Below are positions 52,529-61,980 of a DNA stretch of 64,000 bases, one piece after another. The stretch covers positions 62,001-126,000 of the forward strand of contig CAYWYR010000009.1 in assembly GCA_964462685.1 (NCBI GenBank). Direction: 5' to 3'. The position numbers and the translations under genes are program-made. Positions within the stretch are counted from its first letter, which is position 1. Every line of letters starts with the position of its first letter. The DNA is from CAYWYR01 sp964462685. Its GTDB lineage: Bacteria > Bacteroidota > Ignavibacteria > Kapaibacteriales > UBA2268. Under the pieces are notes generated by a model. It did not search any database, was not told the origin of the DNA, and saw only the letters and a program-made list of their open reading frames with translations.

Positions 52529-55219
52529 TTGAAATATTTCATCTCATTATTACTGCTTATTACCCACTGCCAATGTTTATTTGCGCAGGATGCTACTTTA
52601 GATTCTATCCAGAACGTATTACGTGATAGCCTTGATATCAATGTGCCTATTGATAGTTTAGAAATAAATCAGATGGCCCATGATAGCCTTGGATTAGATG
52701 ATATCGGCTTACCTGATACATTAAGATTAGAGAATGAAGGATCCATCTCGGAGCCTATCTATTTTGAATCCAGCGATTCTATTCACATAAATCTCCGCAC
52801 TAATAAAATCAGGTTAAAGGGCGAATCCCAGATGAAGACCCAAGGAACGGAGCTAGAAGCCGAGGTCATAATCCTTGATATGGAGAGCAAGGTGCTGGAC
52901 GCTATAGGGATCGAGGAGGAAAACGGTAATATTGTGGGCTTCCCGAGATTCCGCGATGACGGGGATGAGTATGTGGGCCGGGAGATCCAGTATAACTACA
53001 GAACAAATCGCGGGTTGATATCTATGGGTGAAACCGCCATGGGTGAGGGTTTTTATTATGGAGAAAAGATAAAGCGGGCTGGCGATAACGAATTTTTCAT
53101 AAAGAACGGATATTATACTACTTGCGATGCCGGGCACCCGCATTATTACTTTGGCTCTGGGGAGATGAAAATGATAATGGGAGAAGAGTTTCTCCTTTGC
53201 CCGATGACAATGTATGTAGAGGATATGCCGGTAGTAACCATACCCTTCGGGGTTTTTCTGCCTCTTGAATCAGGCCGTCGCTCAGGGCTTATAATACCTA
53301 CATTTGATAGATCAGCACGAAGGGGTCTGGTGTTCAGGGATTTTGGGTTCTATTGGGCGGCAAGCGAGTATTATGATACCGAACTAACTGCAGATTGGTT
53401 TACAAAAGGCGGGTTTTTACTTAAAAACAGTAACAGATGGGCTTTGAGGGATGTTTTAAATGGTTCCTTGGACTTGGAATACGGCCAGACCAGATTTAAT
53501 CCCGATGATGAAAATACGCAGAACTTCAGGGTGAGTTTTTCTCATAATCATGAGATAACCCCGCAGGACAGATTCGTAGCAAATGTCAGCTTTAGCTCAA
53601 GGGATTTCAATAGGAACACACAGTTTCAGCTAAATAATCTGATACAGCAGAATATTTTCTCGAGAGCGTCCTATAACCACAGTTTTGATAACGGGGCCAG
53701 CCTCTCACTCGCGTTTGATAGGAACCAGAATATAATCGATGACTCATACTCTAATAATATCCCCCTGACTTTTAATCTGCCCAACAACCGAATCGGCAGG
53801 ATACTTGACAGGGACGTGAACTTCAGCCTTACCAGCCGCGCTGTTTTCAGCGAAAGGAAGGACGCAGTTAGCGAGCAGGTCGATCTCGGTGATACGATAG
53901 TACAGTTTGAGGATTTTGACTACTCGAACCAGAAGGCGATCACTTTTACACCTCAGATTTCCTATGCGTTGCCTAAGATCTGGAACTTTACAATCACTCC
54001 TCAAATCGGGGGTGGTGCGAATGTTTATTTCAGAAGACTTGAAGACCGAGAAGTTGACCCACTAACTGGAGAATTTATCGATACCTACGAGAACGGGCTT
54101 TTTGCTGATTACTATGCTAATGCCGGCGTAAGAGTCCAGACAAGGATATTTGGAGTAGCTGATAACCGTACACCATTTCTTGGATTTATCAAGCCTGAAA
54201 TGATAGGACTAAAAGCATTTAGACATGTTTTGGAACCTAGCTTCAGTATTCGTGCCGATCCAGATTTCTCTACGGAAACCAACAACTTCTATAGTACCTA
54301 TATAGACCGTGAAGGTAATGAGATAGAATATTATAGGTTTCAGAGAGATAGAATTGGTACAGCGCCCTCAAACAACCTGACTTTATCGAGCAACTGGTCT
54401 TTACAAAATAGATTTGAGGCCAAAATAGCTGGAGAAGAAGGAAGAGAGGATACGAACATGGAGCTATTGCAGATGAATCTATCTGGCTCTTATGATTTCA
54501 CACGGGACTCATTTCAGCATTCAGATATCGGAGTAACACTTAGAACGCCTGCGCTTAAATTTCTCAACTTCAACAGTAATTTCAATTTTTCGCCATACAG
54601 GCAGGTACAGGAATATAACGCTTTAAGAGACGAAGTCGTATGGAGAACTATTGACGAGTATCTTTTTGAAGGTGGAGGCTTTGCCAGACTTACAAGAGCT
54701 TCTTTTAACCTAAGTACATCACTAAGTGATAAGGGGTTCAACTACTCCCCTGATAATGACCCTTTTGCTCCAGCGGTGCCGGAGGACACACTTGAACAAA
54801 GACAGCTTGGCGCTCGGTTCAGTAACCAGAACAGCGAAGGCAGAAGCCCTAATTACTGGGGGGATAGTGTACCTGGGCATACCCCTTTCAATCTGCCATG
54901 GGCCTTAACATTGAATATGAACTATACGGTAAACAGACCGAATCCAGATAATATAACCGAGACCTTTACATTGAATGCCGGCGCTAATTTTACACTCGCG
55001 GAGGAATGGAGGTTCCGGGCTTCAGCTAATTATGATATAGTGGCTGGGGAAATAAGAACGCCAAACCTAGCGGTTACCCGTGATCTACACTGTTGGGAAC
55101 TGACGTTTAACTGGGTACCAACCGGACCCAACCAACAGTTTTGGCTAAGGTTCGGAATAAAAAGCAGTCAACTGGCCGACTTATTTTTAGAAAAAAGAAA
55201 CAACAGGCAGTTGAGATAG
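52529..55219 (+). CDS. lptD: LPS-assembly protein LptD
   Basis: An 896-residue outer-membrane LPS translocon. A signal peptide (KYFISLLLLITHCQCLFA) is followed by an LptA-like beta-taco domain: ESSDSIHINLRTNKIRLKGESQMKTQGTELEAEVIILD-type strands (about 85-125), NGYYTTCDAGHPHYYFGSGEMKM and MTMYVEDMPVVTIPFGVFLPLESGRRSGLIIPTF. The barrel comes next, with REFGFYWAASEYYDTELTADWFTKGG-like strands, ending WLRFGIKSSQLADLFL. This is the Bacteroidota-type LptD. The start is TTG at 52529, as the upstream gene ends at 52521. The pairing with the LolA-like lipoprotein suggests a small envelope operon. Confidence 0.9.
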   Translation: MKYFISLLLLITHCQCLFAQDATLDSIQNVLRDSLDINVPIDSLEINQMAHDSLGLDDIGLPDTLRLENEGSISEPIYFESSDSIHINLRTNKIRLKGESQMKTQGTELEAEVIILDMESKVLDAIGIEEENGNIVGFPRFRDDGDEYVGREIQYNYRTNRGLISMGETAMGEGFYYGEKIKRAGDNEFFIKNGYYTTCDAGHPHYYFGSGEMKMIMGEEFLLCPMTMYVEDMPVVTIPFGVFLPLESGRRSGLIIPTFDRSARRGLVFRDFGFYWAASEYYDTELTADWFTKGGFLLKNSNRWALRDVLNGSLDLEYGQTRFNPDDENTQNFRVSFSHNHEITPQDRFVANVSFSSRDFNRNTQFQLNNLIQQNIFSRASYNHSFDNGASLSLAFDRNQNIIDDSYSNNIPLTFNLPNNRIGRILDRDVNFSLTSRAVFSERKDAVSEQVDLGDTIVQFEDFDYSNQKAITFTPQISYALPKIWNFTITPQIGGGANVYFRRLEDREVDPLTGEFIDTYENGLFADYYANAGVRVQTRIFGVADNRTPFLGFIKPEMIGLKAFRHVLEPSFSIRADPDFSTETNNFYSTYIDREGNEIEYYRFQRDRIGTAPSNNLTLSSNWSLQNRFEAKIAGEEGREDTNMELLQMNLSGSYDFTRDSFQHSDIGVTLRTPALKFLNFNSNFNFSPYRQVQEYNALRDEVVWRTIDEYLFEGGGFARLTRASFNLSTSLSDKGFNYSPDNDPFAPAVPEDTLEQRQLGARFSNQNSEGRSPNYWGDSVPGHTPFNLPWALTLNMNYTVNRPNPDNITETFTLNAGANFTLAEEWRFRASANYDIVAGEIRTPNLAVTRDLHCWELTFNWVPTGPNQQFWLRFGIKSSQLADLFLEKRNNRQLR

Positions 55220-55333
55220 TATTTCATTATATAGAATAAAGGGATTCATTTTAATTTAACTAAAATATTTGCCATATTAGTGTATTGTGAAATTTTTTCG
55301 GACTTATTGTACTTAAATACTTAATTTATAAAT

Positions 55334-56473
55334 ATGAAATCTCACGACGAAACGAAAATTCTTGTTATAGAAGATGAAAATATCATAAGGAACTCTATCG
55401 TAGAATTATTGGAGTTACGCGGATATCTAGTATCATCAACCGATGACAGTAAAAAAAGTATCCAATTAGCTGTAATGGAAAATCCTGACTTGATTCTCTC
55501 AGATGTGATGATGCCGGGATTATCAGGCTATGAAGTGCTAGAGATATTGAGATCGATGCCTGAAACTCTTACAACTCCTTTTATTTTTCTTACGGCAAAA
55601 GCCGAGCGTACAGATGTAAGACACGGGATGGGGCTTGGTGCCGATGATTATCTCGCAAAGCCGTTTACTAAAAAAGAACTCTATTCAGCCATAGATAGCC
55701 AGCTGAACAAACGTCACAATCTAAAACTCATCCATGATGAATCGATCAGAGAGTTAAAGCTTACACTTTCTGTGTCTTTGCCTCATGAACTAAGAACCCC
55801 TCTTAACGGTATATATTCTTCTTCTCAATTTTTAATTGCAAACTCTGATAGTTTAGACAAAGAAGATCAGTTAGAGCTTTATGAGGCTATATCTAAGTCA
55901 TCTGTCCGCTTGAACAGACTTATACAGAACTATTTGCTGTACACTGAACTGGAACTGTATGATGAAAACATTCGACGAAAACCAGATGTTTCCTTAAAGA
56001 ACTGTTCTTTAGATCCTGACGATGTAATAGAATCCGCCTTGATCCACATGAGAGAATTCGAGGGATTCAATGAGGATATTGATTTAATTAAAAACCATGA
56101 AGGTTTTTTCGCAATTCTAATAAGGCCAAACCACCTACAGAAAATAATTGAGGAACTTGTATCAAACGCGTTTAAGTTTCAAACCGAAAAAGACAGACAA
56201 ATTCAAATCGCTTCAAATATAGATATTACTCAGAAAACTTATACTTTTGAAGTAACCAATTACGGATTATCCTTGAGTAAACATGACATAGACTCTATAA
56301 GCTCTTATGTTCAGTTTAAAAGGGAAAAGAATGAACAGCAGGGTCTTGGATTAGGTCTTTTTATAGTAAAAAGCTTAGCTGAGCTTTATGACGGTAGGTT
56401 TATTGTGGACTCTAAGGAAGGGGAAGGCAATCGGTTTACTGTAATGCTACCGCTTATTACAGAAATTGAATGA
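55334..56473 (+). CDS. Response regulator-histidine kinase hybrid without sensor domain
   Basis: A 379-residue protein: receiver domain 1-125 (LVIEDENIIRN, Asp57 in LILSDVMMPGLSGYE, LAKPFTKKEL with Lys109), HisKA with His151 in SVSLPHELRTPLNGI, and HATPase from about 240 (LQKIIEELVSNAFKF, N box; GLGLGLFIVKSLAELYDG, G box; EGNRFTVMLPL). It has no membrane helix, PAS or GAF domain, so it probably receives phosphate at its own receiver and acts in a relay. The closest partners are not in the window: lptD upstream and the FAD oxidase (converging) are unrelated. The 114 bases upstream hold its promoter. Confidence 0.92.
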   Translation: MKSHDETKILVIEDENIIRNSIVELLELRGYLVSSTDDSKKSIQLAVMENPDLILSDVMMPGLSGYEVLEILRSMPETLTTPFIFLTAKAERTDVRHGMGLGADDYLAKPFTKKELYSAIDSQLNKRHNLKLIHDESIRELKLTLSVSLPHELRTPLNGIYSSSQFLIANSDSLDKEDQLELYEAISKSSVRLNRLIQNYLLYTELELYDENIRRKPDVSLKNCSLDPDDVIESALIHMREFEGFNEDIDLIKNHEGFFAILIRPNHLQKIIEELVSNAFKFQTEKDRQIQIASNIDITQKTYTFEVTNYGLSLSKHDIDSISSYVQFKREKNEQQGLGLGLFIVKSLAELYDGRFIVDSKEGEGNRFTVMLPLITEIE

Positions 56474-56519
56474 ACCAGCTTTAGATTATCCTTTCATAAA
56501 TCTCATCATAGCATTCAGA

Positions 56520-57968
56520 TTATAAGTCAAACAGGTTTCCGGGATTTAGTATTCCTTGTGGATCGAGTGCTTTTTTTACTGCTATCATACTATTTATATC
56601 TTTCTCGGAATACATCAGCTGGAAATATCGGCGTTTGATCTTACCTATTCCGTGCTCGGCTGATATTGTACCTTTTAGGGATATTGCTTCACGCATTAGA
56701 TTTTCGTAGATATCGAGACTTTTTTCATGCTGCTCCTCGGTTGGGAACATATTTGCGTGTAAATGATTGTTACCGATATGCCCGAATATCACATGATTGA
56801 TCTCTGATTCTGCAATATCATCATGTAGTTTCTTAAAATAAGCTGAGAATGATTTATCAGGTACAGCGGAATCAGTACCTAACTTATGATTTCTATTCTC
56901 GCTAATATCCTCATATATTCTTTCTGGAAGATAATGACGGAATTCTGCGAAGAATCTATGATCCTTATCGTTTTGGGCAAACCATGATTCATCCGCTATT
57001 TTCGAAGACTGGCTTATCAGATCGTATACTTTTGCCATGATTTCTTCTTCGCTGGGTTCGATACTACTTACTTTGTCAGAGTTTATCTCAAATTCAGTCC
57101 AAATAGCGGATTTAGCTTTATCAGGTACTTGATTATATTTTTCACGTTGGATATTTAATGAATTATCATCGAAATATTCTATTAACCTGGGTTTAAGGGA
57201 AGAGTCATTTTTTAGCTTTTGAACGAAATCCAGAACTTTTACCTGATCATCGAAAAAGCCTATAAAGCCTATTATATTGTTTGGTAGAGGCTCGCAGCGA
57301 ATAAGGCATTCCGTTAAAACAGCCAGCGTTCCTTCGCTACCAACAAGAAGATCAATAAGATCCGTACCTTTTACAAGCTTATAGCCAGTAGCGTTTTTTG
57401 TATCCGGCCATGCAATATAATCGATATTCAATTCGGCTACAGGAGCATTACCGGGAAGAGGTATTATGTTATCTGCCTCAATGTAATCTCCCCTACCAAT
57501 TGTAAAGTGTGCGCCATTACTCCATACTCCAGAAAGAGAGGTAATGACATCTCTAAAGCTACCATATTTGAATGTTCGGGAGCCAGAGGCGTTAGTGTTA
57601 ATATTCCCACCGATCGACGAGCTGTACTCGGTTGGGTTGGGGCCGATGAAATAACCGTATTTTCCAGCGTATTCATCTGCTTGTTTCCAAGTGCAACCTG
57701 TACCGCAACTGAGAATACCATCAGCAAAAACTAGATCCTTGAACCGCTCTGTACTTAAAACGGAACTGCCATACGGCACCCTGCCGCCTGTAAGCCCAGT
57801 ACCCGAACCAGCTATTGTAATCGGTTTCTTGCTTTTATTCAATTTTTTCAGAAGATCAGATAAGTCATTTATATTATCCGGTATATATACTTTGTCGGTA
57901 TCTCCGTGATGGTTACTAGCATCAAAAGTATATTGTTTTATAGTTTCCTGATCTTCTTTTATTACCAT
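56520..57968 (-). CDS. FAD-linked oxidase (GlcD / D-lactate dehydrogenase type)
   Basis: A 482-residue flavoprotein of the FAD-linked oxidase family. The PCMH FAD-binding half has PITIAGSGTGLTGGRVPYG (about 53-71) and FIGPNPTEYSSSIGGNINTNASG, then LIDLLVGSEGTLAVLTECLIR. The C-terminal substrate half has FGHIGNNHLHANMFP and GTISAEHGIGKIKRRYFQLMY, ending LDPQGILNPGNLFDL. These are hallmarks of glycolate oxidase GlcD and D-lactate or 2-hydroxyglutarate dehydrogenases; the electron acceptor subunits GlcE/GlcF are absent. The ATG lies one base after the stop of the giant gene at 57970 on the same strand, so they are tightly linked. Confidence 0.9.
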   Translation of the reverse strand: MVIKEDQETIKQYTFDASNHHGDTDKVYIPDNINDLSDLLKKLNKSKKPITIAGSGTGLTGGRVPYGSSVLSTERFKDLVFADGILSCGTGCTWKQADEYAGKYGYFIGPNPTEYSSSIGGNINTNASGSRTFKYGSFRDVITSLSGVWSNGAHFTIGRGDYIEADNIIPLPGNAPVAELNIDYIAWPDTKNATGYKLVKGTDLIDLLVGSEGTLAVLTECLIRCEPLPNNIIGFIGFFDDQVKVLDFVQKLKNDSSLKPRLIEYFDDNSLNIQREKYNQVPDKAKSAIWTEFEINSDKVSSIEPSEEEIMAKVYDLISQSSKIADESWFAQNDKDHRFFAEFRHYLPERIYEDISENRNHKLGTDSAVPDKSFSAYFKKLHDDIAESEINHVIFGHIGNNHLHANMFPTEEQHEKSLDIYENLMREAISLKGTISAEHGIGKIKRRYFQLMYSEKDINSMIAVKKALDPQGILNPGNLFDL

Positions 57969-57969
57969 A

Positions 57970-60900
57970 TTACTTCACTACAGATATTCTAAAAGTTTCC
58001 TTATAGATACCGTCGGTAACATTGATAAAATAGTGTCCTGAAGCTAATCCTTCTTCTATAGGTATATTTATCGAACCTTGAACAACAACATTATCTGTGT
58101 AAACCAAAGCACCTGTAAAGCTGCTGATAGTATATTTCATGTTTGAAGGGTTTTCGCTCATCAATCGTAAATAGTAATGATTTGCATCGGATTTTAATAT
58201 GTTAGCTGTTGGAGGGTTATAGGCGTCAATACCCCTAACCCATATTGCACAGTTGCTATCCACGGTGAGTACTGATTCCTGGGATTCATATTCGATGAGT
58301 AGAAAGTTACCAAATGATTTGGACTCTGCTGTATCAAGCTCAATACTGAATTGCATATCGCCCAATAACGCATAACCATAAAGATTGAAGACATTACCTT
58401 CTTCTAAAGCCATTATATTATCTATATCAACCAAAACCTTTGCTTTTTGCTGGTTTGTAATATAGGCAAACTCATTTCTGAATGCTTCTTCCTGAACAAG
58501 CTCCATTCCCATAAGATCAAACTCGTTATAATCATAATCAAATGATAATTCGAGTGACTCCGCACCGGATACCCTGAATAGGTCTATATCATCGGTTTCT
58601 AAAAATATCGGTATATAAGCCATTTGGCCGACCTCTACATTATCAACTTGTGTTCCTCCATCACCGAGTGTGAACCATTCTCCGGCAAAAAACTTAAGGT
58701 CAGCTTTATTTTGTTTGGCACTGCTGAAAGAGAGTTCAATAAATTCAGTTTTCAGGCAACCGCTGATGCTATCCAAAGAAATTATATCAATACCTGATTC
58801 AATAGTCTGTTCGTATTCGGTGGGTTCATATACGACAGTAAATTCCCAAACCCCGAAAGGTTCAAGATATACCTCTATATTTTGTTTATCATTTTCGATT
58901 CGTACTGAATTAGGCAGTATATTCGATGTTGTGAAACTGAAAAACCGAGTGAGCGGGGTCGTGTTGGTAACATAGAAGGTTTGCTCATAGCGTTGCCCCA
59001 CCTCGGCTTCGAGTATTTCTATCTCCGTTTCGGTAACTAGCAGATCTATACCCACCACGGTAAAATCATAATCTATAGTAATAGCCCTATCGCATGGATC
59101 GACTATCAAATCAACAGAGCCGTTATAGCGGCCCGGCTCAATATTGTTGAAAGTTATATCAAGACTGTTATTGCCAATAGTAAGAATATCATTTTCTGTA
59201 ATATTTAGTGATATATCATCACTTGTAGAAATTGATTTTATCACAATTTCATCAGTACCGTTCCCGGTAACATTTATATCAGTAGAGATGTTAAAATCCG
59301 TGTTAAGGCATTTATAAACCGTATCTATATCCAAAACATCATCATAGGCGTAATTGTAACCCAGTTTTTGGATATCAACTGTGATATTGAAAGTATCCTG
59401 GCAGCTTTCGTTTACAAATCTTAAATCTATCTGTTCAGCGTTAGGGTTTTCTATGATAGCGGTCAGGAAGAAATCTCTCTGATCGGTATTTGCTTGATCT
59501 AGACCATTTATTGTTACTCTGGTATCCTCCGCTATATAGCTGATCTCTGAGTTATTCAAGCCGAGATTTGTGAAATCCATATCAACGGCTATCTCACTTT
59601 CGCATTCCCCTACTCCAGCAACAGTATAAAGTTCTTGATGTGAAAGATCATAATTTCGATAGTCGATATTCAGTGGGATATCAAGTGTGTCCCAGATATT
59701 TCCGTTTTCGGAAAACGGGATTTTTATCGTTGTTTGGATTAGTCCGGCTTTAGTGGGGTTATAGTCAATGGTAAAATTCAATACGTTTTCCGAAGATATT
59801 GATTCTGCAAGGCCATTCACGACAGTTAAATCAGAATCCGCTAATAGTATTCTACCGTCTGCGTTTTCAGCCAGATCCAAATCAATAACTGATTCATTTG
59901 CGATTTGAAATTGAAACCGGTGGCTGTTGATGATACCACAATCAACAATCGAAGTATCAAGAACTACAGGAGTTGCTATGAGATTTCCAGTTACTCGGTT
60001 ACCGGTTAATGTTACCCTATCTGTATTACCGCATCTAAAATCAAAATCTATAAATTCTGTAAAAGGCCCTGGCTCTGAGGTAGAATATCTGACCTCTACC
60101 GCAAGATCACTCATAGCAGGTATGTTCCATGGAAGGCGGGGAAAGAAAGCTACTCCATCAGGTATATTTGTAAGGTTTGGCACATCAATAACTAAATTCT
60201 GGTTACTGTTGTTCGTGATTAAAAGTTGCTCAGTTCCGAGATTGGTGATATTACCGTAATCTATCGTATTATTGTTGAACGATACATTTATATCGGCTGG
60301 CAATATGGTAATCGTAGGTGTGGTATCCTGGCATGTGCCTTGATCATTTATAGCATAATAGTCACCAAAATCCTCAACTGTTATCTGAATCGATGTGTTA
60401 ATAGGCTGGCCATCCTTATACCAGACAACATCACCAGCTGATGCTACTTGAAGTTTTTCGTTATCATTTTCGCAGAAATAAAGAGTGGTGTCGCTAACTA
60501 TTTCTCTTAGTGAAGGTTCGCTAAAGAAAAGAGTTATCCTTGCAGCGGGAACAACTTCAACTTCAAAATTCTCACTAAAAGAAGTACAACCTGACGTGTT
60601 TTCTATGGATACGAGATAGTTACCAGCTACTGAAATGTTGATCTCACTATTGGTTTCACCAGGTAAAGGCGTATTCTTATTATTGATATACCATTGGTAG
60701 CTGAAATCCGGATCGGTATTATCTATTGTAATATTTACATCGCTACCCTCACATAATATTACTTTACCGTTTTCTATACCGGATAAGCTAGGTTGCGGAG
60801 GTTTGTTCAGCGAAACTACTCTTGAAGCAAATATGGTTTCATTATAACTCCTGCCCCTACCGAAGGTCGGGTTATTGTCTTGGTTCTCATCATCCTTTCC

Positions 60901-61878
60901 ATAGCGGTAAGCATAGACGTGATACTGATATTCATCGTCACAGTTTAGATTTCTAATCGGATCAGAAAAGCGGCGGTTTGAAGAGTTAGTAGTACCTACT
61001 ATCCTTCCCCCGCCCAACATGTCACCGACATTATATATTCGTCCATCGACGGGTGCAGTGATATTTTGGCCGGCCAGCGATCTTACTATGAGATAGCCTT
61101 GCGTATCATCGATATCATTTTCGGCGGGGTTCCAAGTCAGAATGAGACTCCCGTTCTCAGTTGCGGTTGTAATAGCTGGGTTTGTCCAATTTGGCTGTCT
61201 AAGCTGCCTAATAAAGCGGGAGTTACCGTCCCCGTTAGCTTTACCTTTTAGTTGATTAGCGGGATTGCGTGTTGAAGCGTTTGTAAGCTGACCCGTATTA
61301 TAGGAAGCAACACTGTTCCCGGGATCTGCAACCACAGCGGTAAATGAATTCAGACTACCGCTATAACCGATTTTGGGCCCTGTAACCGCATTAAAATATG
61401 TGGCGTTATTAGTTACGTTAGCTAAAGTGTGAGCATTTTGGCCTCCTGGTCTTCGGAGCTGTATCATATCATTTGTTTGATTAATACTCAAAGCTCCATC
61501 AAACCATTCGTTTGCTTGAATAGATTCATAGTACTGATCTAAATGAGTGAAATTAGCTTTGTTGACACTTAGATATCCGTCGCCTCGTTGCGTATCTTCA
61601 ATTAGGTTACTATGGTTGATTGTAATAATAGTCCCCTGTCTCAGATCTCTCCAAAGGGGGCTGCTGTTTTTAAAAGTAACGCCTCCAGTCCAGCTACCAT
61701 CCAAAGAGTTATCAACCAATACATATCCTCCGAGATCAGCCCCGTCGGTCAACACTAAAATTTCAGTCCATTCACCGTTGGTGCTACCGGAAACATTGTA
61801 GTATGCGTTGATCACAAAATCCTGTGCCGAAAGAAACTGAACGCTTGCGAGAGCAGAAAGAAAAACAAAAAATCTCAT
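57970..61878 (-). CDS. Giant secreted protein with lamin-tail-like start, Ig/Hydin repeats, cohesin-like module and T9SS tail
   Basis: A 1302-residue protein with a signal peptide (MRFFVFLSALASVQFLSA). The first domain (FVINAYYNVSGSTNGEWTEIL, GGYVLVDNSLDG) looks like a lamin-tail domain. An FnIII-like part (AGNITTATENGSLILTWNP-like NGSLILTWNPAENDID) and an Ig-like part (SYQWYINNKNTPLPGETNSEI) follow. Several Hydin-like domains (FNNNTIDYGNITNLGTEQLLI) come after, then a cohesin-like module (VEVGQMAYIPIFLETDDID). The tail (NMKYTISSFTGALVYTDNVV, GHYFINVTDGIYKETFRISVVK) is a sorting domain. It probably forms surface structure or adhesin. It is followed by the FAD oxidase and preceded, past a terminator, by the next T9SS gene. 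Confidence 0.83.
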   Translation of the reverse strand: MRFFVFLSALASVQFLSAQDFVINAYYNVSGSTNGEWTEILVLTDGADLGGYVLVDNSLDGSWTGGVTFKNSSPLWRDLRQGTIITINHSNLIEDTQRGDGYLSVNKANFTHLDQYYESIQANEWFDGALSINQTNDMIQLRRPGGQNAHTLANVTNNATYFNAVTGPKIGYSGSLNSFTAVVADPGNSVASYNTGQLTNASTRNPANQLKGKANGDGNSRFIRQLRQPNWTNPAITTATENGSLILTWNPAENDIDDTQGYLIVRSLAGQNITAPVDGRIYNVGDMLGGGRIVGTTNSSNRRFSDPIRNLNCDDEYQYHVYAYRYGKDDENQDNNPTFGRGRSYNETIFASRVVSLNKPPQPSLSGIENGKVILCEGSDVNITIDNTDPDFSYQWYINNKNTPLPGETNSEINISVAGNYLVSIENTSGCTSFSENFEVEVVPAARITLFFSEPSLREIVSDTTLYFCENDNEKLQVASAGDVVWYKDGQPINTSIQITVEDFGDYYAINDQGTCQDTTPTITILPADINVSFNNNTIDYGNITNLGTEQLLITNNSNQNLVIDVPNLTNIPDGVAFFPRLPWNIPAMSDLAVEVRYSTSEPGPFTEFIDFDFRCGNTDRVTLTGNRVTGNLIATPVVLDTSIVDCGIINSHRFQFQIANESVIDLDLAENADGRILLADSDLTVVNGLAESISSENVLNFTIDYNPTKAGLIQTTIKIPFSENGNIWDTLDIPLNIDYRNYDLSHQELYTVAGVGECESEIAVDMDFTNLGLNNSEISYIAEDTRVTINGLDQANTDQRDFFLTAIIENPNAEQIDLRFVNESCQDTFNITVDIQKLGYNYAYDDVLDIDTVYKCLNTDFNISTDINVTGNGTDEIVIKSISTSDDISLNITENDILTIGNNSLDITFNNIEPGRYNGSVDLIVDPCDRAITIDYDFTVVGIDLLVTETEIEILEAEVGQRYEQTFYVTNTTPLTRFFSFTTSNILPNSVRIENDKQNIEVYLEPFGVWEFTVVYEPTEYEQTIESGIDIISLDSISGCLKTEFIELSFSSAKQNKADLKFFAGEWFTLGDGGTQVDNVEVGQMAYIPIFLETDDIDLFRVSGAESLELSFDYDYNEFDLMGMELVQEEAFRNEFAYITNQQKAKVLVDIDNIMALEEGNVFNLYGYALLGDMQFSIELDTAESKSFGNFLLIEYESQESVLTVDSNCAIWVRGIDAYNPPTANILKSDANHYYLRLMSENPSNMKYTISSFTGALVYTDNVVVQGSINIPIEEGLASGHYFINVTDGIYKETFRISVVK

Positions 61879-61910
61879 TATAACTTAATTGAGTTTTGAA
61901 TGAATGGGAC

Positions 61911-61949
61911 TAAAATAATAAGAATGGCTCCCTTGAAAAAAAGGAGCCA
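61911..61949 (-). terminator. Intrinsic terminator
   Basis: On the minus strand TGGCTCC (61949-61943) pairs with GGAGCCA (61931-61925), and the hairpin is followed by TTCTTATTATTTTA (61924-61911). It lies 30 bases after the stop of the T9SS protein at 61981 and before the next gene's start. Confidence 0.75.
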
Positions 61950-61980
61950 CTCATTAACGTTACATATAAAGAACGATAGC